Position numbers and translations under genes: made by a program. The notes below the pieces were generated by a model, which saw nothing but the letters and a program-made list of their open reading frames with translations, did not search any database and was not told the DNA's origin. DNA of 64,000 bases from Sipunculus nudus. Its lineage: Eukaryota; Annelida; Sipuncula; Golfingiida; Sipunculidae. Of the stretch, positions 11,685 to 23,748 are shown one piece after another; the stretch's first letter is position 1; each line of letters opens with the position of its first letter. The stretch spans positions 36,005,229 to 36,069,228 of the forward strand of contig CM049314.1 of NCBI GenBank assembly GCA_026874595.1, in the 5' to 3' direction.

Positions 11685-12610
11685 TTATAGATAGATAGTT
11701 TATTTATTATAGCGTCTTGTACAATATTTTCAAAACACGAAACTTTACAAGTCACATGGTACCCAACCGTCAGCGGAATTTATAAGACCCTCCATAACCA
11801 CAAATTAAATTAAACTTACGTTGGATTAAAACAGTGCGAATGTCTAACATACCATGCTGTGATCAAATTTTCACACATCTGTTTCGCATAATTTGATAAC
11901 AAATATACATTTTTTTCTTGCACAGCCATGGTATTGAAATCATTATTCCCGGCGCAAACTATGTTATAGTGTAACGTCCGAGGCATTATAGAATGGACAC
12001 TGGCTTACAAAATGAATCTCATCTTCGGCCTTGCTATTTTTGCAATATTGAAAAATTCTTTCCTGGTCTTTAAGCTTTCGTAATTTGCCAGTTGTAGAAT
12101 CATAAATGTTCTGGAAGCCACAAGTTTCTACTCTTAAAGGCAATATACCACATCTTAATTGAGCCATCAAAGACCTCTATGACATAGAACGATTCATTAT
12201 CAAATATGATTGTTTCTATATTTGTTTTAATAAATTTAAAGTTCCTTAGCTTTGGCTTATTATTTATCAGTTTTCCTTTAAAATCAAACTTATTTTATCC
12301 TTGGATTCATTAACTGAACAGATCTCTTAATATTCGAAAATTGTTAACATATCTATATTATTAAGTATTTTTGCCACATTAAAACACCAGCTATTTTTCT
12401 ACTGTTTCCTACTTCCCAATCAAAATGTTCATTGTTAATCTTTGCGAGTTCATATTGACTCATCGGTTCCAAACTTTCTATAATTTTTTTCCAAATCTGC
12501 TCTCCATGAAGTCCACCCCATTTCAGCTGCCATTCCCAGATAAGACAAAATCTGTGAATACCCAAGATATATCTTGTTCTGTACTTTGTCATAAGGTGGC
12601 GCTTTCACAG
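11685..12610 (-). mobile_element. Non-LTR retrotransposon 3' remnant, left arm
   Basis: Decayed C-terminal coding sequence of a LINE. Two open stretches (12353-12592 and 11964-12170) encode a tryptophan-rich segment and then a C-x2-C-type end with EDEIHF and CPFY. The 3' end is AATAAATAAACTATCTATCT. Mirror of 22563-23487. Confidence 0.65.
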
Positions 12611-12633
12611 CTCCCGCTATTTCTCATGCATAA

Positions 12634-12983
12634 GGCCAAAATAAAAAAAAAAGGTATGGTTCTCAGGCACTATTTTTCAGAAATCAATGTGGGCGGGCGG
12701 TTTTTTAATTTTTTGGTATGTTTCGATTAAAAAATATCAATGATAAGGGAAAAGCATGATAATAAAATATTTATTTTGCTAAACAAGTAAAAGCACTACA
12801 TAACAAAGGAAATTGTATGATTTTATCTTCTTGAAAGAAATGTCTTAGCGGCTGCAGCTCAAAATTGTCGAGTTTCTATTGAAAATCAAAATGAAAATTT
12901 TTGATGCGGGGGTTTAAAATTGATGCGGGCGGTGCCTGAGCACCATACCTTTTTATTTTTTTTTTTTTTTTTTTTTTTTGGCC
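12634..12983. mobile_element. MITE with GGCCAAAA termini, left arm
   Basis: 350 bp with inverted ends GGCC-(A-rich)-GGTATGGTKCTCAGGCAC. It is flanked by TAA on both sides (12631-12633 and 12984-12986), a 3-bp target duplication as made by PIF/Harbinger elements. The right-arm copy (22191-22538) is 2 bp shorter, in its A-rich run. Confidence 0.75.
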
Positions 12984-14129
12984 TAATCAATGATCTCAAC
13001 AACTCCGGCATTATACGACTTGGTAAAACTGTTATAAGTAACAATTTTTAAACTGTTTAAACCTAGCAATTATTCTCAAAGAGCTCTTGAACTTGAATTG
13101 GCTATAATGTTAATACCTGTATTATACGTCATAAATTCATCAAAGTAGACACCTAAACATTTAGGCTCAACTACAGCATCTGTCCTGCGCGACTACCTGT
13201 CCATTGGTGATCCTTTGCCCATCAACTGATTTCTACCTTGGCACCTATGTCCTGATGACATTCATCATAGATCCATTTATTTTCTTAACTGTCTGTAGTA
13301 AATATCGAACATGTAGGAATGATTCTACAGTCGCTCCTTCACTAAAATGCATGACATTACATTTCCGTGAATTAGGAAATAGCTTTCAAGTTAAAGAAAG
13401 TTTCAAAGAAAGGATCCCCCCCCCCCACGGTACTCAAACAAGAATCGCAAATGAAATATCACCTCACCTGGCCAAAAGTTTCGCTCGCTGTGAAAGACCA
13501 GGCGTCTATAGGCATTCATCTATCGATAGAGGTACTATTATCTCAAAAATATCTTGAACTGAGAAGGGGAAAAATCAGTCTTAACGCCTGTACCAGTACC
13601 GTACCTTGCCGGTTGTTTCACCCTCCGTGATGAACTAACTGACTTTGTATTCGGCCTTCGACACAGGAACTATTATGTCGAGTTCCCGAACCGTGACGAT
13701 TAAAGCCTCGGCCAACACGTGTTTTTGTCTCATGTCTGTAATGGCTTGGAACATGCCTAGAATTTGACAACTGTGCTTCTAGCCCACATAAGGGGCCTAC
13801 AATTTTATTATAAATACATAAATTTACAGTTAACTTTTTTCAAAAACTTTGTTTTTATACTGAGAAATAAAGTACGTTCATATAATCTGCGTTGGAAGTA
13901 CATTTTAAGCCACGCCAAAACAAGGACGAAACTTGCCGAAAACTGTCTCAGGCATTTAACCCCTAAAACAGTAAACGATACCAATGCAATTATAATTGAA
14001 AAGGTCCACAATCACAGCCTCGAAGAATTCTCATCTTGTGTAAAAGTACATTTTATAAAAAAAAAGGGCCCAGAGGAACAATTAATTAACAATTCACTTG
14101 AATTTTATTTCTGTTTAAATGCATATTTG

Positions 14130-14930
14130 AGTCACATGCATTTTATTTCTCTTGCTCCAGGATGTGGATGTGACTACGGCATAAGAATGATACAGTTTAC
14201 ATTTCCAGACTACTTTAAGAATAACTTGAAAATACCATTCTACCTCACAGAGAGCCTGAGAGAGGACACGACCACAGGTGATGCCATCTACCGGGTGAAA
14301 TAACAAATAGATAATTGTGTCCGCCAAACATGATAATAATCTTTTGCACACAAAAAAAATGGAATTTGCTGATCAGCCAAATTCAAAGACATTTTCAACC
14401 ATCATTTTTAAAAACAATCCTATTCAATTTAGTATTCATTTAATTCCCCTTGCTCTAAGGAATGTGTGTATACGTTTTGGAGCCTCCACTGTATATTTCT
14501 TAATTTCTGAATTATCAAAGTTTAAGGGAAAACAACTGTGGGTGGGAAAAGGAGGTCTGACACAGGTGGCATCGCCCGCAGGATACAATGACATGCTCGT
14601 GATGTGAAAAATTAGGTCGAGAAATCAGCAGGGGTTTTAGAGCTATCAGGTAAAAGCAGGGGCGAGACGGACAGACGGATGCGGACCATTTTATAAATAG
14701 TATTCTTCCATCCTACGGCAGGGGACTAATAATTCTTTTCTATATAGTATTCATTGAAATCCCCTAGCTCCAGGGAATCCTTGTATATGATATGAAGGCT
14801 AAAGTGTTCTTTTTTACTCATACTGACTTATATGAAGGAAATCGAAAAAGACCAGAAGCGCAGAAAGTCGTTAAACAGAGGTGGCGGTACCTGAGTACAG
14901 GTGACAATCACATGTCAGTGATGTGCTGAG
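14130..14930 (+). repeat. Three diverged ~305-bp exon-like repeats, left arm
   Basis: Each segment begins with a CTTGCTCCAG-like acceptor and ends near an ACAGGTG block (about 14145-14303, 14445-14607 and 14765-14928). The first encodes 46 codons after the acceptor, including FTFPDYF and TTGDAIYRV, then TAA. The other two are interrupted. They look like duplicated, decayed exons or a tandem repeat. The family is not recognised. The mirror is about 20246-21046. Confidence 0.35.
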
Positions 14931-15248
14931 TAAGTCTGGAAAATTGAACACAAAAAATTATTTCAGAATTTACTTTTAATTGTGTTTCGGAAGTTTCTTT
15001 TTTCAGTATTTTTGTTATGTAAATAATCAGGATATCTTGGTCGACCAAAAAAGACAAAATTTGAGCTCAGGCTTTGTCACTCGAAAAAACTGGAACTATA
15101 ACTTATAGTATAGATCTAAGTATAACACGGTAACAGCGGTCTCGCATCTTTGATCGAATGCCAATAAATGTCCACTGTTCATTTTCCACATGGTTATTAT
15201 AAAAAAAATAGCTATATACAATAAAAATTGTATCCTCATCATACTTAC

Positions 15249-15390
15249 CTTTACACCAGAGACATATATCATCTATATTAGTGGTGACAAGAGAGAGAGC
15301 ATTATCATCGTATGCACACACATGACCAAATGAATACTCTGACACGCGCTGGGACTGGGACACGCGCTGACTCGAGAGACTGAGGGCCAT
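15249..15390 (-). CDS. Candidate first exon, left-arm copy
   Basis: Mirror of 19786-19927: ATG, 47 codons and a strong AAAG/GTAAGTA donor. No following exon was found and no family is recognised. Confidence 0.25.
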
Positions 15391-16772
15391 TATTGTTACA
15401 TTTTGTTAAATGGCCACCGTTGAAGAGAGAAGCGCTGGTGACGTTAAAATGTAACACTTTTAAGCACTGGTTAAGGGGCCAATGTTTATCAACAGACCAC
15501 GGTGTTAAGGATCATATGGGCTGCGGCTTCTGACTTGTGTTACTGAAACCCTCATATATATGGCAGGGTCTTGTGATTTTATTACGAAGAGAAGGTATAA
15601 AACATGTCTGTGACATGCCGAGATACCTGGAGTAACTTTAACAAAGTCGTTAACACATGCCTCGGCCTTATTAAAACATATTTTCGATTACAGGTCAATT
15701 TCGAGCGTATGGTTGAAAGTGAACACACGTGTCAGGAACGTCCGACCTGGTGTCCAACCTCCAAGTGTGTTTACATGTCCTCGTTTTCAAACCGTCAAAC
15801 TCGTTCGCAGCTGATCGGCCGACCTGTACACTGGTACCCCCGCTCAATTACGGACTTCAGCCAAGGCTTAGAGCCATGATAGAGCGGGTTATCAGTCTTA
15901 TGAGTCACTAGCTGATAGACCCGGTATACCGGGCTGATTACCGGGGTTGGGGAGATTTATTAACTGGGATGTGAAATGTTGGCTCATTTTTTTTTTATTC
16001 TAAAAGTTAACAGAAAATATAGGTTTTCAGTGGGACTGTCTCCATAAGATATGTATAAACATTTTGGCACGACTGCTCACGCACCTCTCTGAGGCACAAC
16101 ACTTCTGTGAACAGAAAACGTTTCTATGTACAGCTGCTTGTATCTTAATTTTGCCACTTACTTTTAAAATACATGAATCCTAAACATCATACCGTCCGTC
16201 CGTATAAACTCATAATCTGGTGGAGACAGTGCGTGAGTGATCCTGCAGTCGTTCCAATATTTTTAACATTTATTTTGTGGTTCTGTCCTCGTGGTAAGAA
16301 ATTTATACCCCGTTATGTTTACCTGGATGACCTGGCCAGTGATGGTGTTGACATTGCGAACCGGAATGAGACGCGGGGACATTCAGGTTTTCGATGATAT
16401 TTGACTGGATTCTATCGGTGGACGTACAAAGATTAGATTGATTTATTAAATGTACGTTGCAAGGAAACTGTTCCTGAAGAAAGAAACAGAAATATGCATA
16501 CCTCGTAAGTAGAAGAAGCGGACCCAACGATACTCCATGCAGAGGGTCCGTATTCATTTTCAACCGCCGCAATGTATTTTTTTTTTCATCGTATCAGACA
16601 AATTTTTAGGCCTGAAACCCCAGACACCACTCCACCCCACCCAACGCCTGTTCCTGAAATTGGAACCTTGAATTAGGTTTTGTCATTAATCCTCCTGGGT
16701 TGAACTCTCCATTTCATAAAACGAGAAACATGTGTTTTTCTCTTTTACTGACCACGCACGTGGGTCAAATCC

Positions 16773-17090
16773 GTGGCTCAAAAAGTCACCGGTTGTCCCG
16801 GAAATGCTACGGAAATTCACGGTGGCGACAAGGTGTTGTGACGGTGTATCCGGTGTCACTACGCTTTTACTACGATTTGACTACGGTTTATCCCGGTATG
16901 ACCTTTCCCCACGGTGTACCTTGACAGGTCCCGGAAATTTTAAACCGTTTAAAACTTCCGGGACTCAATCACGGTGCCTCACGGCTTTCCACGGTTCTTC
17001 AAGGAACTCTTACGGTTCTTGAAGGTATGGCTAGGGTTCTGCACGGTTCTTCAAGGTGTTACCACGGTTTAAACCGTAGCAGCACCGGCA
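16773..17090 (+). repeat. ACGGT-motif-rich segment at the arm/spacer junction
   Basis: About 300 bp packed with ACGGT, CTACGGT and CACGGTTCTTCAAGG motifs. The phrase TTGACTACGGTTTAT resembles the reverse complement of 63890-63950, next to the Harbinger-type gene. It is probably the subterminal region of a related DNA transposon. It starts exactly where the left arm ends. Confidence 0.5.
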
Positions 17091-17589
17091 TTTTGGTGTG
17101 ACTGGGGTCTTATAGCGGACAGTCACAGGACATAGCGATTTGTTGGTAAAATAGCGGAGTGTCCGCCCATGAGAGTGTTGGGCTTGGCGGTCCTTTGTGG
17201 TCAGTTGTCCGACTTCTAGGCGTTCATTTTTTTTCATGTATGAAACCGTTACACGTATCACTGATTTGGTCATTAACGTCATTATTTGAAGGAGAATATA
17301 CATTCCAAAACTGACTGAGAGGGGCAGTGATTGGCTCATGTCAGGGCCATGGGTCGCTTAGTCATTCAAACTGCGAAAACTTCATTAAAAAGGGACTGAC
17401 ACGTAAACAAAAATAGAGTTGACATGTGTACGAAAGTTAATTATTTTCATCAGTTACCAAACAGGTGCATAATAAACCACTTTGATCGCTTTGATCTAAT
17501 TATAAAGCCAAACCGAGTGCCCGTTCGGGCGGGAGGTTATGACCCTAGACCTTTCATGTGTGCAGCACCTGACAAATACGTTGTAAGAA

Positions 17590-17596
<7 letters not shown>

Positions 17597-17647
<51 letters not shown>

Positions 17648-17954
17648 AACCTGTGTACATTGTTACTTACAGGTATCAGGAAAATAAACCCGATAGAATA
17701 AAGAATTATAGATATGACAGGGACACAATTAAAGCTATACTTCCATTCGGGATATAATTCGACTCATAAGTGCAAATTAAGAATTTCATAAGAATCCTAG
17801 TCCCATACTCATGCAGTAACATCTGTTTCTCCACATTTATTCGCATTTCACAAACATTTTACTCACCTGTAAGCATTGAATGATGATGTGGAAAAATATG
17901 TCAATTGTCTATGGCCTTTCGGTCTATATGAAAGAAGGAAATCAATTAACAGCC

Positions 17955-18000
<46 letters not shown>
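17597..18000. repeat. (AT)n and (TTA)n microsatellites in the spacer
   Basis: (AT)n runs from about 17597 to 17645 and (TTA)n from about 17957 to 18000. Frames translated through them ([11 protein letters not shown]) are not genes. Confidence 0.9.
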
Positions 18001-19785
18001 CATTATAATTAAGAAAGTATCGTCCTCTTACTTAGTTATAAAATCGTTGATTATATTAACCAATCACGTCATTAATTGACCCGATGGCGAGTGCGTGATC
18101 GACAGGTCTATCTTAAAACTTATAAAAGGAATTCAGTTCACGTTTGTTCGCAATGTTCTCTAAAACCGCGCTGTGTACAATATTGTGCCATACATCATTT
18201 TAAAGGTTATTATCCCCGCAATGACATAGGCGATATGAAAATTAATAATTTTTAATAAACATATAATTTTGAGTGATTTTCCCGTTTTTTTACCGAGCAC
18301 AGCCGAACTGCCTTCGGCAAACACCGGAATGCGTGCATCGTGGTCACTTAACCTCTAACACTAAGGACTATTGTTCATATGAATAACGCATGCTTTCAAT
18401 GAGGGATTTGACCCACGTGCGTGGTCAGTAAAAGAGAAAAACACATGTTTCTCGTTTTATGAAATGGAGAGTTCAACCCAGGAGGATTAATGACAAAACC
18501 TAATTCAAGGTTCCAATTTCAGGAACAGGCGTTGGGTGGGGTGGAGTGGTGTCTGGGGTTTCAGGCCTAAAAATTTGTCTGATACGATGAAAAAAAAAAT
18601 ACATTGCGGCGGTTGAAAATGAATACGGACCCTCTGCATGGAGTATCGTTGGGTCCGCTTCTTCTACTTACGAGGTATGCATATTTCTGTTTCTTTCTTC
18701 AGGAACAGTTTCCTTGCAACGTACATTTAATAAATCAATCTAATCTTTGTACGTCCACCGATAGAATCCAGTCAAATATCATCGAAAACCTGAATGTCCC
18801 CGCGTCTCATTCCGGTTCGCAATGTCAACACCATCACTGGCCAGGTCATCCAGGTAAACATAACGGGGTATAAATTTCTTACCACGAGGACAGAACCACA
18901 AAATAAATGTTAAAAATATTGGAACGACTGCAGGATCACTCACGCACTGTCTCCACCAGATTATGAGTTTATACGGACGGACGGTATGATGTTTAGGATT
19001 CATGTATTTTAAAAGTAAGTGGCAAAATTAAGATACAAGCAGCTGTACATAGAAACGTTTTCTGTTCACAGAAGTGTTGTGCCTCAGAGAGGTGCGTGAG
19101 CAGTCGTGCCAAAATGTTTATACATATCTTATGGAGACAGTCCCACTGAAAACCTATATTTTCTGTTAACTTTTAGAATAAAAAAAAAATGAGCCAACAT
19201 TTCACATCCCAGTTAATAAATCTCCCCAACCCCGGTAATCAGCCCGGTATACCGGGTCTATCAGCTAGTGACTCATAAGACTGATAACCCGCTCTATCAT
19301 GGCTCTAAGCCTTGGCTGAAGTCCGTAATTGAGCGGGGGTACCAGTGTACAGGTCGGCCGATCAGCTGCGAACGAGTTTGACGGTTTGAAAACGAGGACA
19401 TGTAAACACACTTGGAGGTTGGACACCAGGTCGGACGTTCCTGACACGTGTGTTCACTTTCAACCATACGCTCGAAATTGACCTGTAATCGAAAATATGT
19501 TTTAATAAGGCCGAGGCATGTGTTAACGACTTTGTTAAAGTTACTCCAGGTATCTCGGCATGTCACAGACATGTTTTATACCTTCTCTTCGTAATAAAAT
19601 CACAAGACCCTGCCATATATATGAGGGTTTCAGTAACACAAGTCAGAAGCCGCAGCCCATATGATCCTTAACACCGTGGTCTGTTGATAAACATTGGCCC
19701 CTTAACCAGTGCTTAAAAGTGTTACATTTTAACGTCACCAGCGCTTCTCTCTTCAACGGTGGCCATTTAACAAAATGTAACAATA

Positions 19786-19927
19786 ATGGCCCTCAGTCTC
19801 TCGAGTCAGCGCGTGTCCCAGTCCCAGCGCGTGTCAGAGTATTCATTTGGTCATGTGTGTGCATACGATGATAATGCTCTCTCTCTTGTCACCACTAATA
19901 TAGATGATATATGTCTCTGGTGTAAAG
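19786..19927 (+). CDS. Candidate first exon, right arm
   Basis: ATG opens 47 codons rich in Ser, Gln and Arg (MALSLSSQRVSQSQRV), then a segment with two Cys (DDICLWCK). A near-perfect donor AAAG/GTAAGTA follows. The donor and open frame suggest a real first exon of a plus-strand gene, but no downstream exon was recognised before AK1. It may be a gene relic. Confidence 0.3.
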
Positions 19928-20245
19928 GTAAGTATGATGAGGATACAATTTTTATTGTATATAGCTATTTTTTTTATAATAACCATGTGGAAAATGAACA
20001 GTGGACATTTATTGGCATTCGATCAAAGATGCGAGACCGCTGTTACCGTGTTATACTTAGATCTATACTATAAGTTATAGTTCCAGTTTTTTCGAGTGAC
20101 AAAGCCTGAGCTCAAATTTTGTCTTTTTTGGTCGACCAAGATATCCTGATTATTTACATAACAAAAATACTGAAAAAAGAAACTTCCGAAACACAATTAA
20201 AAGTAAATTCTGAAATAATTTTTTGTGTTCAATTTTCCAGACTTA

Positions 20246-21046
20246 CTCAGCACATCACTGACATGTGATTGTCACCTGTACTCAGGTACCGCCACCTCTG
20301 TTTAACGACTTTCTGCGCTTCTGGTCTTTTTCGATTTCCTTCATATAAGTCAGTATGAGTAAAAAAGAACACTTTAGCCTTCATATCATATACAAGGATT
20401 CCCTGGAGCTAGGGGATTTCAATGAATACTATATAGAAAAGAATTATTAGTCCCCTGCCGTAGGATGGAAGAATACTATTTATAAAATGGTCCGCATCCG
20501 TCTGTCCGTCTCGCCCCTGCTTTTACCTGATAGCTCTAAAACCCCTGCTGATTTCTCGACCTAATTTTTCACATCACGAGCATGTCATTGTATCCTGCGG
20601 GCGATGCCACCTGTGTCAGACCTCCTTTTCCCACCCACAGTTGTTTTCCCTTAAACTTTGATAATTCAGAAATTAAGAAATATACAGTGGAGGCTCCAAA
20701 ACGTATACACACATTCCTTAGAGCAAGGGGAATTAAATGAATACTAAATTGAATAGGATTGTTTTTAAAAATGATGGTTGAAAATGTCTTTGAATTTGGC
20801 TGATCAGCAAATTCCATTTTTTTTGTGTGCAAAAGATTATTATCATGTTTGGCGGACACAATTATCTATTTGTTATTTCACCCGGTAGATGGCATCACCT
20901 GTGGTCGTGTCCTCTCTCAGGCTCTCTGTGAGGTAGAATGGTATTTTCAAGTTATTCTTAAAGTAGTCTGGAAATGTAAACTGTATCATTCTTATGCCGT
21001 AGTCACATCCACATCCTGGAGCAAGAGAAATAAAATGCATGTGACT
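20246..21046 (-). repeat. Three diverged ~305-bp exon-like repeats, right arm
   Basis: Mirror of 14130-14930, with the exon-like strand on minus. The outermost copy is open to TAA; the other two contain stops. Confidence 0.35.
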
Positions 21047-22190
21047 CAAATATGCATTTAAACAGAAATAAAATTCAAGTGAATTGTTAATTAATTGTTC
21101 CTCTGGGCCCTTTTTTTTATAAAATGTACTTTTACACAAGATGAGAATTCTTCGAGGCTGTGATTGTGGACCTTTTCAATTATAATTGCATTGGTATCGT
21201 TTACTGTTTTAGGGGTTAAATGCCTGAGACAGTTTTCGGCAAGTTTCGTCCTTGTTTTGGCGTGGCTTAAAATGTACTTCCAACGCAGATTATATGAACG
21301 TACTTTATTTCTCAGTATAAAAACAAAGTTTTTGAAAAAAGTTAACTGTAAATTTATGTATTTATAATAAAATTGTAGGCCCCTTATGTGGGCTAGAAGC
21401 ACAGTTGTCAAATTCTAGGCATGTTCCAAGCCATTACAGACATGAGACAAAAACACGTGTTGGCCGAGGCTTTAATCGTCACGGTTCGGGAACTCGACAT
21501 AATAGTTCCTGTGTCGAAGGCCGAATACAAAGTCAGTTAGTTCATCACGGAGGGTGAAACAACCGGCAAGGTACGGTACTGGTACAGGCGTTAAGACTGA
21601 TTTTTCCCCTTCTCAGTTCAAGATATTTTTGAGATAATAGTACCTCTATCGATAGATGAATGCCTATAGACGCCTGGTCTTTCACAGCGAGCGAAACTTT
21701 TGGCCAGGTGAGGTGATATTTCATTTGCGATTCTTGTTTGAGTACCGTGGGGGGGGGGATCCTTTCTTTGAAACTTTCTTTAACTTGAAAGCTATTTCCT
21801 AATTCACGGAAATGTAATGTCATGCATTTTAGTGAAGGAGCGACTGTAGAATCATTCCTACATGTTCGATATTTACTACAGACAGTTAAGAAAATAAATG
21901 GATCTATGATGAATGTCATCAGGACATAGGTGCCAAGGTAGAAATCAGTTGATGGGCAAAGGATCACCAATGGACAGGTAGTCGCGCAGGACAGATGCTG
22001 TAGTTGAGCCTAAATGTTTAGGTGTCTACTTTGATGAATTTATGACGTATAATACAGGTATTAACATTATAGCCAATTCAAGTTCAAGAGCTCTTTGAGA
22101 ATAATTGCTAGGTTTAAACAGTTTAAAAATTGTTACTTATAACAGTTTTACCAAGTCGTATAATGCCGGAGTTGTTGAGATCATTGATTA

Positions 22191-22538
22191 GGCCAAAAAA
22201 AAAAAAATAAAAAAAAATAAAAAGGTATGGTGCTCAGGCACCGCCCGCATCAATTTTAAACCCCCGCATCAAAAATTTTCATTTTGATTTTCAATAGAAA
22301 CTCGACAATTTTGAGCTGCAGCCGCTAAGACATTTCTTTCAAGAAGATAAAATCATACAATTTCCTTTGTTATGTAGTGCTTTTACTTGTTTAGCAAAAT
22401 AAATATTTTATTATCATGCTTTTCCCTTATCATTGATATTTTTTAATCGAAACATACCAAAAAATTAAAAAACCGCCCGCCCACATTGATTTCTGAAAAA
22501 TAGTGCCTGAGAACCATACCTTTTTTTTTATTTTGGCC
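22191..22538. mobile_element. MITE with GGCCAAAA termini, right arm
   Basis: 348 bp, flanked by TTA at 22188-22190 and 22539-22541. It carries GGTATGGTGCTCAGGCAC and its inverted partner, plus inverted CCGCCCGC blocks next to them. It lies immediately upstream of the LINE remnant. Confidence 0.75.
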
Positions 22539-22562
22539 TTATGCATGAGAAATAGCGGGAGC

Positions 22563-23487
22563 TGTGAAAGCGCCACCTTATGACAAAGTACAGAACAAGA
22601 TATATCTTGGGTATTCACAGATTTTGTCTTATCTGGGAATGGCAGCTGAAATGGGGTGGACTTCATGGAGAGCAGATTTGGAAAAAAATTATAGAAAGTT
22701 TGGAACCGATGAGTCAATATGAACTCGCAAAGATTAACAATGAACATTTTGATTGGGAAGTAGGAAACAGTAGAAAAATAGCTGGTGTTTTAATGTGGCA
22801 AAAATACTTAATAATATAGATATGTTAACAATTTTCGAATATTAAGAGATCTGTTCAGTTAATGAATCCAAGGATAAAATAAGTTTGATTTTAAAGGAAA
22901 ACTGATAAATAATAAGCCAAAGCTAAGGAACTTTAAATTTATTAAAACAAATATAGAAACAATCATATTTGATAATGAATCGTTCTATGTCATAGAGGTC
23001 TTTGATGGCTCAATTAAGATGTGGTATATTGCCTTTAAGAGTAGAAACTTGTGGCTTCCAGAACATTTATGATTCTACAACTGGCAAATTACGAAAGCTT
23101 AAAGACCAGGAAAGAATTTTTCAATATTGCAAAAATAGCAAGGCCGAAGATGAGATTCATTTTGTAAGCCAGTGTCCATTCTATAATGCCTCGGACGTTA
23201 CACTATAACATAGTTTGCGCCGGGAATAATGATTTCAATACCATGGCTGTGCAAGAAAAAAATGTATATTTGTTATCAAATTATGCGAAACAGATGTGTG
23301 AAAATTTGATCACAGCATGGTATGTTAGACATTCGCACTGTTTTAATCCAACGTAAGTTTAATTTAATTTGTGGTTATGGAGGGTCTTATAAATTCCGCT
23401 GACGGTTGGGTACCATGTGACTTGTAAAGTTTCGTGTTTTGAAAATATTGTACAAGACGCTATAATAAATAAACTATCTATCTATAA
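22563..23487 (+). mobile_element. Non-LTR retrotransposon 3' remnant upstream of AK1
   Basis: Degenerate LINE C-terminal coding sequence. 22580-22819 encodes a Trp-rich segment. 23002-23208 encodes LPLRVE, then a Cys-rich end with EDEIHFVSQCPFY, typical of the C-terminus of LINE polymerase proteins. Stops separate the two. The 3' tail AATAAATAAACTATCTATCT ends near 23487. AK2 upstream sequence (about 54117-54215) reads through the equivalent point with no insertion, so this defines the LINE 3' boundary. It ends about 160 bp above the AK1 TATA-like box. Confidence 0.65.
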
Positions 23488-23645
23488 GCCAGGTGTAACG
23501 TGGACTTTCTAAATGGTCTCTGATAGAATTATGCATAATTAAATTAATTATATTATTAAGGATTCGTGAGACAAGATCAGCTCTTGTATATGGCGCCATG
23601 TGGACTTGGTAGTGCAGGTTCACACCGCCCGTCCACCGAAGTATG

Positions 23646-23652
23646 TATAAAT
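23646..23652 (+). promoter_or_regulatory. AK1 TATA-like box
   Basis: TATAAAT about 100 bp before the start codon. It follows a block (GTCCACCGAAGTAT) that is conserved at AK2, where the TATA is TATATAAAA (54300-54308). Conservation between paralogues supports a core promoter. A possible tttttcag acceptor at 23723-23732 in AK1 is not kept in AK2. Confidence 0.55.
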
Positions 23653-23748
23653 CACTCTCAGCATCTGGTTTTCTGTAAAGAAGCTGAAGCGATAAGCCAC
23701 CCTATAGTTTTGCATTTCAACCCTTTTTTCAGACGAACAAATTTGAAA

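Larger units (their letters stand above)
1..16772 (+). repeat. Left arm of giant inverted repeat
   Basis: The whole interval is the reverse complement of 18404-35181. Paired coordinates sum to 35182 from the window start to about 5.4 kb, 35172 from about 6.3 to 12.6 kb, and 35174-35176 nearer the centre. Length differences therefore sit in one (AT)n tract (10 bp longer on the right) and in poly-A and poly-C runs. Only scattered substitutions were noticed, for example 4918 against 30264. The inner end is 16772, where identity stops abruptly. The outer end lies at or beyond the window start. The arm carries AK exons 3-1 (minus) and two GPCR exons (plus). Confidence 0.97.
12987..16772. other. 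Region upstream of AK3, left arm; mostly unassigned
   Basis: Between the MITE and the inner arm end. Visible are three diverged ~305-bp segments (about 14130-14930) whose plus strand looks exon-like, and a candidate first exon on the minus strand at 15249-15390. A CCGGTATACCGG palindrome lies near 15920. No gene can be built with confidence. Confidence 0.45.
16773..18403. other. Unique spacer at the palindrome centre
   Basis: This 1,631-bp stretch is not repeated in the arms. Its first ~300 bp are dense in ACGGT and CTACGGT motifs resembling the reverse complement of the window end (63890-64000). The middle has an (AT)n tract and a (TTA)n tract. The last ~250 bp (about 18150-18403) resemble 51340-51660 upstream of AK2, so they look like ancestral AK upstream sequence still continuous with the right arm. 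No gene is seen. Confidence 0.85.

Noticed and set aside
13764-14303. 179-codon frame in the left arm as a complete gene
   Set aside because: The mirror copy is split by a 1-bp difference in an A-run and the N-terminal part looks like random AT-rich sequence. Only the last ~46 codons after a splice acceptor are exon-like.
17424-18079. Gene in the palindrome spacer
   Set aside because: Frames there depend on microsatellites and have no splice or family support.
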